From: G963667855 sp963667855
GTDB taxonomy: Bacteria > Planctomycetota > Phycisphaerae > UBA1845
NCBI GenBank assembly: GCA_963667855.2
Contig: CAXXKI010000016.1
Coordinates: 36,825 to 100,824, forward strand
Direction of reading: 5' to 3'
DNA: 64,000 bases
Shown here: piece by piece, positions 18,651-27,675 of the stretch
Position numbering within the stretch: the first letter of the stretch is position 1
Layout: the number at the start of each line of letters is the position of its first letter
Notes under the pieces: model-generated
What the model was told of the DNA's origin: nothing
Seen by the model: the letters and a program-made list of their open reading frames with translations, nothing else
Database searches by the model: none
Position numbers and translations under genes: made by a program

Positions 18651-19148
18651 CTACCCTATGTTGCCGCGTGTGGCCAGCACTTTGTATCCCCAGGCGGCTA
18701 AAAGAAGGATAATGACAACGACAGCTAATGCACCGGGTTTTACTCGAAACCAGTTGATTCGCCAGCATCGTCCGGTTAATAGCGCCTGTAGAGACCAAAG
18801 AACGCCGAACATGGTACTCAGAGCGAGAAGAAAGCCGAAAGGCTGGGTTTTAAAGGCAGTAAGAAAGTTTCCTCTTACCGCGTGTGCGAATGCGGTGGTC
18901 ATTCCGCAGGTGGGACAGGGAATGTTCCAGTTTCGTACCCAGGAGCATTCGGGTTGCCCGAGTTGAGTATGCGTTCCCATTCCTGATGGGTCGGGAGTTA
19001 CGTATGCCGCAACAGCGAGCAGCGAGATTGTAACGATGCCAACCAGCAGCCCGTTTATGCGAACCTGCTTTCGCTGGGCTGGTGGGCTCTTGAAAAACAG
19101 AGAGCCCAAAGGGTGTTGGGGTGGCTTATCATTTTTGAGGTCAGGCAA
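18651..19148 (-). CDS. DUF2752 membrane protein
   Basis: 165 residues. The family hallmark is a CPTCGMTTAFAHAVRGN segment followed by FKTQPFGF, in the middle of the protein between membrane helices (LLVGIVTISLLAVAAYV near the start, two more near the C-terminus). DUF2752 proteins are short membrane proteins of unknown function, widespread in planctomycetes and Bacteroidetes. The N-terminal 30 residues are cytosolic and Pro/Lys-rich. It is divergently arranged to the sdhCAB operon, with 245 bases between. Confidence 0.8.
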   Translation of the reverse strand: MPDLKNDKPPQHPLGSLFFKSPPAQRKQVRINGLLVGIVTISLLAVAAYVTPDPSGMGTHTQLGQPECSWVRNWNIPCPTCGMTTAFAHAVRGNFLTAFKTQPFGFLLALSTMFGVLWSLQALLTGRCWRINWFRVKPGALAVVVIILLLAAWGYKVLATRGNIG

Positions 19149-19221
19149 ACATTCATCTCCAACACTTTATTGATCTACGAGAATAGTTACTCGTGTGAAA
19201 ATAGGCAAAAGTACTTATTTG

Positions 19222-19249
19222 TTGCGGACAAGCATTGCGGCTCTATAAT
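19222..19249 (+). promoter_or_regulatory. Sigma-70-type promoter for sdhCAB
   Basis: TTGCGG at 19222-19227 and a perfect TATAAT at 19244-19249 are separated by 16 bases. Transcription would start near 19256, about 140 bases before sdhC, leaving room for the structured leader described next. A sequence match only. Confidence 0.6.
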
Positions 19250-19291
19250 TGCAGGGAAGGAGTAAGCAGTCAATGGGAGGCTACGAGTGAC

Positions 19292-19340
19292 GCGCTGCAC
19301 GCGGCTTGCTTATAGGGAAAGTGGGAAGCTGTTGCAGCGC
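19292..19340 (+). promoter_or_regulatory. Stem-loop in the sdhCAB leader
   Basis: GCGCTGCA at 19292-19299 pairs perfectly with TGCAGCGC at 19333-19340, and inside it GGCTT can pair with AAGCT. The long interrupted hairpin lies between the promoter and sdhC. No known riboswitch class is recognised and no T run follows it, so it is not a simple terminator. Confidence 0.45.
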
Positions 19341-19393
19341 AGAATTGGGTATAGGCTAATTGGTAAGTCCGAATTCCTGATGGAGTGACCAAG

Positions 19394-20183
19394 GTGGCGG
19401 ACCAAAGTGGCGCATCGATCGAAGTTATCCGGCAAAGATCTTATTTTTTAATCAGGCGGTTGCACTCCCTTCTGGGCATAGTTCCGGTGGGGGCTTTTTT
19501 ATGTGTACACCTGACCATAAACGCGACTATCCTTCTCGGAGGCGATAAATTCGGGTTGGCGGTAGACCTGATCCACATGTTGGAGAGGTTTCATCTGCTG
19601 ATTCCGGTGGAAATCGCGTTTATCTTCCTTCCAATCCTCTTTCATGCCGTTTTAGGGGTAGTAATCGCCTTGAGCGGCACGGTAAACGTGGATCGGTACA
19701 AGTATTGCGGTAACATCAGGTATGTAATCCAAAGGGGAAACCGGGCTTTTTGCTTTCGCGTTTATTCTCGCCCACCTCTGGCAAATGCATTGGATTGGTT
19801 CACCTCTGGGGGGCGGTGAATTCGTTGCTCACGACGCCTCCAACGCGTTTGCTGCTGCGTCATCCGCGGCAGCGGCCATTCAATCTTCGGTGTTGTGGAT
19901 TGTCTTTTACGCTCTGGGAGTTATTGCTTGCGTCTTCCATCTGGCTAATGGGGTTTGGACAACACTAATAACCTGGGGAGTGACAGTAGGACCCCGCTCG
20001 CAAAAAGGGGCGGCGGTTGTCTGTGGGGCGTTTTGTTTAGGATTGATGGGTATAGGGCTTGGGGCTTTGTTGGGTTTCTGCCTTGTCGATCCCCAGGCAG
20101 ACAAGACTCCAGCGGTCGGACATGAGGTAGTTGCCCAGGTTGCACAGATGGAATCTGGTTCTGGGGCATCAAAAACGAATTGA
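19394..20183 (+). CDS. sdhC: Succinate dehydrogenase cytochrome b subunit (one frameshift)
   Basis: Membrane anchor of a type-B succinate dehydrogenase/fumarate reductase: a single five-helix subunit. RRLHSLLGIVPVGAFLCVHL holds two of the expected heme-ligand His. After the shift comes ETGLFAFAFILAHLWQMHW and a YALGVIACVFHLANG helix with another His. The frame breaks at GGGG 19734-19737; removing one G gives 262 residues. GTG 19394 is preferred because GGAG lies eight bases upstream; GTG 19385 is also in frame. No separate sdhD is present, as expected for this class. It passes electrons from SdhB to the quinone pool. Confidence 0.85.
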
Positions 20184-20268
20184 ATTAAATCGAATAGTCA
20201 ATTGAATACCGGCGAGTTCTGTTATCTATGATGGAGCCGGTCTTCGATCAGGAATAGGAGAAGTAGTC

Positions 20269-22155
20269 ATCGCAGCGAAACCCAAAGTAATAGTGGTCGG
20301 CGGTGGTTTAGGTGGCTTGTGGGCCGCCATGCGTATTGCTGAGAGCGGACTGCCGGTTGATATTTTTTCGTTATTCCCCGTTAAAAGGTCGCACTCCTGT
20401 TGTGCCCAGGGCGGTATTAACGCCGTGCTCGATGTGAAGGGCCAACGCGATTCCATCTGGCAACACGTAGTCGATACTATCAAAGGTGGAGATTATCTTG
20501 CGGAGCAACCACCCATCAAAAATCTCTGCGAAGCCGCGCCTGGAATCATCCGTACGTACGACCGAATGGGAGTAACCTTCAGCCGTACCCCGGAAGGAAG
20601 TATGGACCAGCGGTTGTTCGGCGGTGTGAAGAATCGGCGAACAGCGTTCGCCGGAGCTACTACGGGCCAACAACTTCTTTACGGTATCGACGAGCAGGTA
20701 CGGCGTTACGAAGCTAAAGGCCTGGTCAATAAGTACGAAGATTCCGAATTCCTGTCGGTGGTACTCAACGATTCCGGTGAGTGTTGTGGAATTACAGCGA
20801 TGAGTCTGACGGATATGAAGGTACGTACCTATCCGGCCGACGCCGTGATTCTGGCTACCGGAGGCCTGGGGCTGATCTATGGCCGATCGACAATGAGTAC
20901 GAACTCGACCGGGGCGGCCGCTTCCCGCGTTTATCAACAGGGGGCGAAGTTTGCTAATGCCGAGTTCATTCAGTTCCATCCCACGGCAATGAAAGGGCAT
21001 GATAAAAACAGACTCATGTCCGAGGCGTGCCGAGGTGAAGGCGGACGCATATGGGTTCCGCGAGATCCTCACGACAGTAGAGAGCCTAAGGATATTCCCG
21101 ATGATGACCGGTTTTATTTCCTGGAGGAATGGTATCCGGCTTATGGCAATACGGTTCCCCGGGATGTGGCTTCCCGGGCGATTTACCGGGCTGTCCGTCA
21201 TATGGATTTGGGAGTAAAGGGCGAGGACGTTGTTTTCCTGGATCTCTCCCACCATCCGCGGGAATTTCTGGAAGCCCGGCTCGGCGGAATCCTGGAGATG
21301 TACGAGGCGTTTTCCGGCGAAGATCCCTACAACGGTCCGATGAAGATTTTCCCGGCAACACATTATTCCATGGGGGGAATTCTGGTCGGCTACGAGAAGG
21401 ATGAAGAGACTGGGGGAATGGTTCCGGTTCATCCAAAAAACCATTTAAGTACTATCCCTAACCTGTATGCCTGTGGTGAGTGTGACAGTGCCTATCATGG
21501 TGCGAACAGGCTGGGGGCAAACTCCCTGTTGAGTGCCACGTTCAGCGGTATTGTGGCCGGCGATGCTGTTGTAGCGGCATTAAAAGGGAAAAAGAAGCTT
21601 GCTGAGGATAATCCCAACGGCTGCTTTGAGGCGGAACTTGACCGGCAGAACAAAATCAACGATTCGCTTATAAACTCCAACGGCGACGAAAACACTTTTG
21701 CCCTGCACCGGGAACTGGGAGAGTTGATGCAGGAACATGTGTTTGTTGAAAGGGATAATGTTGGCCTGGATCAGGCATTGGCCGGTCTGCAGGAACTGAA
21801 GGAGCGGTCGCACAACATCTCTCTGGCCGACAAGGGCAGCAGGGCGAATCAATGCCTCTCCTGGGCGCGTCAGGTTAAGGATATGATCGTTCTGGCGGAA
21901 GTGATTACCAAGGGTGCTCGCTTGCGAGACGAGTGTCGCGGTTCGCACTACAAAGCGGAATTCGAGCTGAAGATACCGGAGGGCAAGTTCGAGGGCGATC
22001 CCGAATTCGAAGAATACAAGGCTAAGTGGAAAGCCAACAACGAAAAATGGATGAAGGCAACGATCGCTGCGCATACTGAGGATGGCCCGAAGATTGAGTT
22101 TGAGTCGATCGATACCTCGGTGTTGCCCCCGTTGAAACCCAGAGATTACCGATAA
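20269..22155 (+). CDS. sdhA: Succinate dehydrogenase/fumarate reductase flavoprotein subunit
   Basis: Catalytic subunit, about 628 residues as in type-B enzymes. It has the FAD-binding VIVVGGGLGGLWAA, the covalent-FAD His segment RSHSCCAQGGINA, EFIQFHPTA, the active-site Arg region and HYSMGGILV. The start is a problem. GTG 20293 would remove the first beta-strand of the FAD fold, and no ATG, GTG or TTG is in frame close upstream. ATC at 20269 lies eight bases after AGGAG and would give (M)AAKPKVIVVGGG, a normal N-terminus. I therefore place the start there, as an unusual AUC codon or a misread ATG. It is followed by sdhB after 45 bases. Confidence 0.92.
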   Translation: MAAKPKVIVVGGGLGGLWAAMRIAESGLPVDIFSLFPVKRSHSCCAQGGINAVLDVKGQRDSIWQHVVDTIKGGDYLAEQPPIKNLCEAAPGIIRTYDRMGVTFSRTPEGSMDQRLFGGVKNRRTAFAGATTGQQLLYGIDEQVRRYEAKGLVNKYEDSEFLSVVLNDSGECCGITAMSLTDMKVRTYPADAVILATGGLGLIYGRSTMSTNSTGAAASRVYQQGAKFANAEFIQFHPTAMKGHDKNRLMSEACRGEGGRIWVPRDPHDSREPKDIPDDDRFYFLEEWYPAYGNTVPRDVASRAIYRAVRHMDLGVKGEDVVFLDLSHHPREFLEARLGGILEMYEAFSGEDPYNGPMKIFPATHYSMGGILVGYEKDEETGGMVPVHPKNHLSTIPNLYACGECDSAYHGANRLGANSLLSATFSGIVAGDAVVAALKGKKKLAEDNPNGCFEAELDRQNKINDSLINSNGDENTFALHRELGELMQEHVFVERDNVGLDQALAGLQELKERSHNISLADKGSRANQCLSWARQVKDMIVLAEVITKGARLRDECRGSHYKAEFELKIPEGKFEGDPEFEEYKAKWKANNEKWMKATIAAHTEDGPKIEFESIDTSVLPPLKPRDYR

Positions 22156-22200
22156 GAGATAAGAAAGCCTTACGCAGTTAACCGCGAGGATTCTGAGGTT

Positions 22201-22956
22201 ATGGCAGGTAATAAAGAAATACGTTTCAAAATAAAAAGGCAGCGTGACCCGGACAGCAAGGCGTACTGGGAAGAATTCACCATGCCTTATACGCCGGGGC
22301 ATAATGTTGTTTCCGCCCTTATGTATATCAGGGAAAACCCTGTTAACAGCAAAGGGGAACGGGTGGAACCCGTAGTATGGGAGTGCAACTGCATGGAAGA
22401 GGTGTGTGGTGCTTGTTCCATGCTGATTAACGGTGTTCCGCGTCAATCGTGTGCCGCCCTTATTGACGACCTGGCACAGCCGATTGTGTTGGAGCCGCTA
22501 TCGAAATTCCCGGTTGTTCGAGATCTACTGATCGATCGCCAGAAAATGTTCGATGCGCTGAAGGCGGTCGAAGCCTGGGTTGAATTGGATGGAAGCTATG
22601 ATGTACACCGCCATGCCCCGGCGATTTCGCCGGAGGAACAGACGGAGCGATATCATTACTCCCGGTGCATGACCTGTGGATGTTGTGCGGAGGCGTGTCC
22701 GCAATATCACGCTGATACCGAGTTTGTCGGACCGGCCTCCATGGCTCAGGTGCAAATGCACAATACTCACCCCACCGGCAAGTTCAAGAAGGCGGATCGG
22801 TTGCATGCTCTCATGGGGGTAGGTGGAATAGCCGATTGCGGAAATGCCCAGAATTGCGTGAAAGTATGTCCCAAGGACATTCCATTGACGGACGCGATAG
22901 CTCACCTGGGCCGGCAAACGACCATGCAGGTTCTCAAGGACATTTTCATGAAGTAG
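22201..22956 (+). CDS. sdhB: Succinate dehydrogenase iron-sulfur subunit
   Basis: 251 residues with all three cluster motifs in order: CNCMEEVCGACSM plus a later Cys for the [2Fe-2S] cluster (residues 63-85), CMTCGCCAEACP for [4Fe-4S] near residue 155, and CGNAQNCVKVCPKDIP for [3Fe-4S] near residue 220. It carries electrons from the SdhA flavin to the SdhC hemes and quinone. ATG 22201 follows a GAGG about 12 bases upstream. It completes the sdhC-sdhA-sdhB operon, and a hairpin stands 46 bases after the stop. Confidence 0.97.
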   Translation: MAGNKEIRFKIKRQRDPDSKAYWEEFTMPYTPGHNVVSALMYIRENPVNSKGERVEPVVWECNCMEEVCGACSMLINGVPRQSCAALIDDLAQPIVLEPLSKFPVVRDLLIDRQKMFDALKAVEAWVELDGSYDVHRHAPAISPEEQTERYHYSRCMTCGCCAEACPQYHADTEFVGPASMAQVQMHNTHPTGKFKKADRLHALMGVGGIADCGNAQNCVKVCPKDIPLTDAIAHLGRQTTMQVLKDIFMK

Positions 22957-23002
22957 CGTTGAACCTGCTTTGCAGTAGAAAAACCATGTGGTTTGAATCT
23001 TT

Positions 23003-23043
23003 CATGCCCGTCGACTCGAGGTTATTATCGAGTGGCGGGCATG
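23003..23043 (+). terminator. Hairpin after sdhB, possible weak terminator
   Basis: CATGCCCGTCGACTCGA and TCGAGTGGCGGGCATG pair almost completely around an eight-base loop. Only TTCATAG follows, not a T run. It could end or attenuate transcription between sdhB and the next gene, or stabilise the sdh transcript. Confidence 0.45.
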
Positions 23044-23074
23044 TTCATAGTCTTGGCGGCAAAGGAACCGTGAT

Positions 23075-24622
23075 ATGTGGAATGCTAAAAACAGTGTGGT
23101 GATAACAGCTTTGGTTGTTTCAATCGTTTTGATTTTCGGCAGTACTCCATCTTCGGCCGAGTCATTCGATTATAAAAATCCACCACAGGGTGTTTTTTAT
23201 GATGAGTGGATGAATGTGGATATGCTGGGACAGAAGGTGGGGTACATGCATCTGCAGATGTCCCGTGCAGGCGAAGTCGTAAATACCCAGTCGTTGATGA
23301 CCATTTCACTAAAACGGGTGGGCAGCCCGGTTACCATCAGCACTCTACAAACCACTACAGAGACACTGTCGGGGGAACCTCGCAAGTTCACCTCGGAGAT
23401 GGATGCTTCGGTTCAGAAACTGCATATGCACGGAACGATACAGGATGGCAAGGTAGCCGTAGCTTCAAAACAGTATGGAGCAGCCGTGGTCAATAAATAC
23501 GATTTTCCGACGGGGGCGGTTATGGTTTGGGGTAATATCCGTATTCAGGCCAAAATGGGATACGCGACGGGAACAGAGTATTCATTCGACATGTACGAGC
23601 CGAGCCTGGCTGCTGATACATCCGGTAAAATGGACGTCAAAATCGTCGGAAAAGAAACCATCGAACATGGCGGCAAGCAGGTTCAAGCCATTCACGTTAC
23701 ACAGAAAACCAGGTATCCGGCGATGCCCGGTGAAATGGTTACCGAAACGTGGATGAATGAAGACGGGATTCCGCTTAAATCCTCCTCGAGCCTAATTGGC
23801 ATGCAAATGATCCTCGTGCGAACAACGAAGGATAAAGCCCTGGCCGACTTCTCGCCTCCGGAGTTCTTCATGCCTACGACTATCAAGGTGAACAGGAGTA
23901 TAGATCGTGAGAAGGCCCGTCGTATCGAATTCCAGCTTCTTCTCAAAGATAAGACGCAACAGATGTCTCAGCTTCCTCAAACGGATATGCAGACTCCGGG
24001 CGAGGTTTCAGGTCATTCGGCTAGGTTGATTGTGCAGCGTCTCGATCACCAGAGCCTGAAGAAGGTCGAGAAGCAGAGCTTTGGTCCGGAATTCGCTGAG
24101 TTTCTAAAGGCCAACCCGATCATCAATAGTGATGATCCGGCGGTATTGGCGATGGCAAAGGAGGCTCGTAGGGATGCGAATAAACCCTACGAGATCGCTG
24201 ACAATCTCAGGAAATACGTCACGACAACGATAAAGAACAAGAATCTTGACGTCGGTTTCGCGTCAGCCAGCGAGGTTTGTCGAAACAAGGAAGGCGATTG
24301 TTCTGAACACGCAGTGCTGTTGGCTGCCTTGGGGCGAGCCTGTGGGCTTCCCAGTCGTATTGCTTGCGGGCTGGTCTACGTCCCGGTGTTTGGAGGGGCG
24401 GACGACATATTCGGTTTCCATATGTGGACGCAGTTTAGAATAGGAGATAAGTGGGTGGACTTCGACGCGGCGCAGATGGAATCGGACTGCAATCCGACGC
24501 ATATAGCGTTTGGCGTATCTTCTCTGCAGAACTCAGGATTAGGCCAAATCGTCTTCGGATTGATCAACGTAATAGGTAATTTGGAGTTGAAAATCGAAAA
24601 AATCGAACTGGCGGGCAATTGA
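23075..24622 (+). CDS. Exported transglutaminase-like protein
   Basis: 515 residues. The N-terminus is a signal peptide (VVSIVLIFGSTPSSAES). The first 330 residues are beta-rich with no recognised domain. Residues 370-470 form a transglutaminase-like (papain-fold) domain with the triad Cys in EGDCSEHAVLLAALGRA, His in FGFHMWTQFR and Asp in KWVDFDAA. Such domains act as cysteine proteases or cross-linkers; bacterial exported ones often trim or modify cell-surface peptides, but the substrate here is unknown. The start follows GGAACCGTGAT; the ribosome site is weak. It is followed by a coiled-coil gene on the same strand. Confidence 0.8.
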   Translation: MWNAKNSVVITALVVSIVLIFGSTPSSAESFDYKNPPQGVFYDEWMNVDMLGQKVGYMHLQMSRAGEVVNTQSLMTISLKRVGSPVTISTLQTTTETLSGEPRKFTSEMDASVQKLHMHGTIQDGKVAVASKQYGAAVVNKYDFPTGAVMVWGNIRIQAKMGYATGTEYSFDMYEPSLAADTSGKMDVKIVGKETIEHGGKQVQAIHVTQKTRYPAMPGEMVTETWMNEDGIPLKSSSSLIGMQMILVRTTKDKALADFSPPEFFMPTTIKVNRSIDREKARRIEFQLLLKDKTQQMSQLPQTDMQTPGEVSGHSARLIVQRLDHQSLKKVEKQSFGPEFAEFLKANPIINSDDPAVLAMAKEARRDANKPYEIADNLRKYVTTTIKNKNLDVGFASASEVCRNKEGDCSEHAVLLAALGRACGLPSRIACGLVYVPVFGGADDIFGFHMWTQFRIGDKWVDFDAAQMESDCNPTHIAFGVSSLQNSGLGQIVFGLINVIGNLELKIEKIELAGN

Positions 24623-24843
24623 AAGTGGGGAGAATGAGTTGATCTGGGGCGAATCTACGAGGTTTTTGCGGTTTTCAATTGCCGGATCGGTCCGTACAAT
24701 GGCGAACTCAAGTCCGTGTGTTTGACTTGAGCCGGTTTGGTCGCTATTAGCGAACCCTGACCGAATGTTATTTATCGAAGTGTGTTCGATCTTCATGGAT
24801 TGGGCAGCTTATTTTCTGTTTGGATTCCGTGCGGGAGATACTC

Positions 24844-26745
24844 GTGAAGAATCACCTAAGTAGCGTGGTAGTGGGTGTTGGAGTGATCGTTCTGTTGGTA
24901 GGGGCCTGGTACACAGTTCCCATGCTTCAAAGTCCTGATCGAATAGTGAAGGAAAAGACCGGAGAGGCCAGTGAGCGGGCACGGCGATTAGTGGATGGTT
25001 ACAACGCCGAGTTGGACATTAATGCTTCATTGGTCGAGCGAAGTGGTTTGGGCGAACTTGTCACCTCGGAAAAGATAAACGAGGTTGTCGAAAACGACGC
25101 TCAGCTTGTCGAATCGATAGTAAACGAGGAGACCGAGCGGCTTGAAGCTTTGGTTAAAAGTACCCGGGCAGGGGCTCGCGATCTGGACAACCGCCTGGAG
25201 GAGCTTGCTCCGGATGAAAGTATCCCGCAACGTCCGGCAATGAACCTGGGGCGAAACGCTTCAGCGATGTCTCGCGAGATGGTCGACGGGGTTAAAGATT
25301 TTAAAGCGGTAGTGAAACGCAACGATGAAAAGTTGCCCGCCGCTCTCGATTCAGTGGCGACCGGTATGCAGATTACCGAAGGGGATGTTTCCGGGGCGGA
25401 CGACTTGAACGCCAATCGAATCAAAGGATTGGTTTTGCATCAGCAGGGTTTATCCGCTCACAGGCAGGCCTGTTTCCTGAGGCAAACGGCGGATGGCGAA
25501 CTGATGAGTATTGTAAATCTCTGTATATCGCTGAAAGGCGGGAACGGCGAGGCTGATTTCGTCGAGAAAAGCGGATTGCGTACTTTAATCGCCGAACAGC
25601 TGAAAAGTGTGGCTGAAATTGAGAGTAAGCTTGAAGATTCCCAATCCGAAGTAAAGAGCTTGAGTTCCAAAATCGCTGACCTTGAATCCGCTATAGGTGA
25701 GCAGGTGGCAATTGCCGCAGAAGCACGGAAGCGAATGGAGGAGATCGAATCTAAAGGTTTGGTCTACGAGCAGGAGGACCCGGTTGGGAGTTTCCGGGAG
25801 GCTTATGAGAAGAATGCCGCGATTTACCGTCAAGCCGTCAGTAAAGTTCAGGTCCTTGAAAACGGTGCGGTAGTTGATGCCCACATTGACGACAGCGGCG
25901 ATTATCTCACCGGCGATTTAATTAGTAATAAAGATGGAGCAGGCCTGGAGTATTCTGTAGGGAAAATCGGTTACGAAAGGAAACTTGCCGCCGCTCAGGT
26001 TCAAATGAAAGGCCAGGAAAGCATTCTGGCGGACGCTCGGATGACCTTGGCTCGTTCTGAGCAGTTGTTGGCAGAGTATGAGAAGCGAGAAGCTGATGCC
26101 GGCGAATCTGTTGGCAAGTGGAAGCAGGAAATCGATAATCGCGTTGACGCTTATAACGAAGTGATGGTCAAGGTTGTCATTGAGGAAGAGAAGGCTCTCA
26201 AGTATTTCGACCAGGCGGAAACGGCATTCAAAAAGGCGAAAGGAGCCGCAGACCGGAGAACTACCAACGTGCCGGATGTTGTTCCTCCCGATTCGCCCTA
26301 TGAATATGTGCAGAAAGATCGGTGGCTGGGCAGCTACGCGAGTTGCCAGGCCGCGGATTCAAAAGTGTGGGCGGCTCTGGTTCTGTATGATCGTTACGCC
26401 CATCTTCAGCGAGTCAGCGGCATCCTGGCTGATGTCGATGGATATGTTAGTGCGGAAGGTATCGATGTAACGGAAATCGCCAAGGCTATTGATGAAACCA
26501 AACAGAAGGCCGAAAAGCTTCTGGATAACGCTATCAAAATGATGGAAGACGCAGCCAATGGAGCGGGACGGGATTGGTCGATTGCCGCTTCGGTCGCGGG
26601 GGCTGATTATGTTTTATCCCTGTTCAATCATCCGGAAATGGTTGAGGCCGCGATGAACAACTACGATAACGTCGTCGCGGGCCGCGAAGACGAACCGTCT
26701 ATCCGTGTATTCAAGGAACGGCTGGATCAGCTTCGCAACCGATAA
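24844..26745 (+). CDS. Large single-pass coiled-coil protein of unknown function
   Basis: About 633 residues. One membrane helix near the N-terminus (VVVGVGVIVLLVGAWYTV) is followed by a long, highly charged, largely helical region with heptad-like stretches (LKSVAEIESKLEDSQSEV, then AQVQMKGQESILADARM). There is no lipobox and no enzyme motif. GTG 24844 is chosen because GGGAG lies six bases upstream; a TTG at 24820 is also in frame. The topology suggests a periplasmic, inner-membrane-anchored coiled coil. Its place after the transglutaminase-like gene hints at an envelope role but does not prove it. A strong terminator follows. Confidence 0.6.
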   Translation: MKNHLSSVVVGVGVIVLLVGAWYTVPMLQSPDRIVKEKTGEASERARRLVDGYNAELDINASLVERSGLGELVTSEKINEVVENDAQLVESIVNEETERLEALVKSTRAGARDLDNRLEELAPDESIPQRPAMNLGRNASAMSREMVDGVKDFKAVVKRNDEKLPAALDSVATGMQITEGDVSGADDLNANRIKGLVLHQQGLSAHRQACFLRQTADGELMSIVNLCISLKGGNGEADFVEKSGLRTLIAEQLKSVAEIESKLEDSQSEVKSLSSKIADLESAIGEQVAIAAEARKRMEEIESKGLVYEQEDPVGSFREAYEKNAAIYRQAVSKVQVLENGAVVDAHIDDSGDYLTGDLISNKDGAGLEYSVGKIGYERKLAAAQVQMKGQESILADARMTLARSEQLLAEYEKREADAGESVGKWKQEIDNRVDAYNEVMVKVVIEEEKALKYFDQAETAFKKAKGAADRRTTNVPDVVPPDSPYEYVQKDRWLGSYASCQAADSKVWAALVLYDRYAHLQRVSGILADVDGYVSAEGIDVTEIAKAIDETKQKAEKLLDNAIKMMEDAANGAGRDWSIAASVAGADYVLSLFNHPEMVEAAMNNYDNVVAGREDEPSIRVFKERLDQLRNR

Positions 26746-26779
26746 TTCTGTAGATCGGCAGGATGACAGTAAAATCAAT

Positions 26780-26825
26780 CGGCCGCAACGCAGGGTGTTT
26801 TATCCCGGCATTGCGGCCGTTTTTT
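26780..26825 (+). terminator. Rho-independent terminator
   Basis: CGGCCGCAA at 26780-26788 pairs with TTGCGGCCG at 26811-26819 and is followed by six T. It ends the transglutaminase-like/coiled-coil unit before the convergent PEP-CTERM gene. Confidence 0.85.
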
Positions 26826-26841
26826 GTTACTCGTAGCTTGC

Positions 26842-27474
26842 TTATCTTCTACGGCGAATAGCTAAGGCGGTTAATGCCAGCAACTGGAGTATGCTTACCG
26901 GTTCGGGGATGCCGTTAGCCCGAATCATCCACGTTCCGTCGAAAGTGTGATTCTCCATTTTCATCCTCCAGTGGCTTCCCAGATCGTTGTTGTTTACATC
27001 CGGAGCGAAGATTATCCAGGAATCTGTACCAAGAGTATCGGGATCCATACGAGCCACGTTCTCACCCTGTGCCGCATCCATGACCACCGCTACAAAAAAA
27101 CCGCCTGAGACCGTATTGTCCTCAATATCAAAAGTGACGAATTCATTCATCTGCGGAGTGGCAGTTGCCTGGGTGATGAGAGATGTCAGCGGAATGGCAT
27201 CGGCCGGATCGTGGTCATCTGTCGGATCTTCAAAGAGTACAAGTTCGACCTGTCGTCCCGTCTGAACTTCACTACCGAACGATACGCTAATGCTGTCTAT
27301 GGTTTCAAAACCTGGCTCTGCCACAAAATAGTTTCCCCAAAGCATATCCGCGGGCCAAGCGCTGGGGCCTATATTCCAGTTGCCCGCGCCATCGTCCAAT
27401 GCGTATTCAAAGTTGCCCCATGCGGATGCAGTAAACACAAGAAATAACAATGTTACTACAAAACAGCGATTCAT
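26842..27474 (-). CDS. PEP-CTERM sorted exported protein
   Basis: 210 residues with a signal peptide (VVTLLFLVFTASAWG) and a C-terminal sorting tag: IPEPVSILQLLALTALAIRR, meaning a PEP motif, a hydrophobic helix and a basic end. In PEP-CTERM systems this tail is recognised by an exosortase and cleaved during export (family knowledge). The body is beta-rich and has no known domain. It is a stand-alone leftward gene next to a terminator. No exosortase is in the window. Confidence 0.82.
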   Translation of the reverse strand: MNRCFVVTLLFLVFTASAWGNFEYALDDGAGNWNIGPSAWPADMLWGNYFVAEPGFETIDSISVSFGSEVQTGRQVELVLFEDPTDDHDPADAIPLTSLITQATATPQMNEFVTFDIEDNTVSGGFFVAVVMDAAQGENVARMDPDTLGTDSWIIFAPDVNNNDLGSHWRMKMENHTFDGTWMIRANGIPEPVSILQLLALTALAIRRRR

Positions 27475-27675
27475 TACACATATACTCCGTTAATCTGTTG
27501 TGTGATTTTGTTTCTGATCCCCACGTCAGAAATAAGAAGGTCGAAATTGTATTATGATCGACCCGATCTGGCAAAACCGGCCTTGGGGGGTGAAAAAGGG
27601 CGTTCGCAAGAGGTGGTCAGAGGAAAACAGGGACGGTTCGATTTCTTACGCGGTTGCCTCGGATACGGTTCGGGG

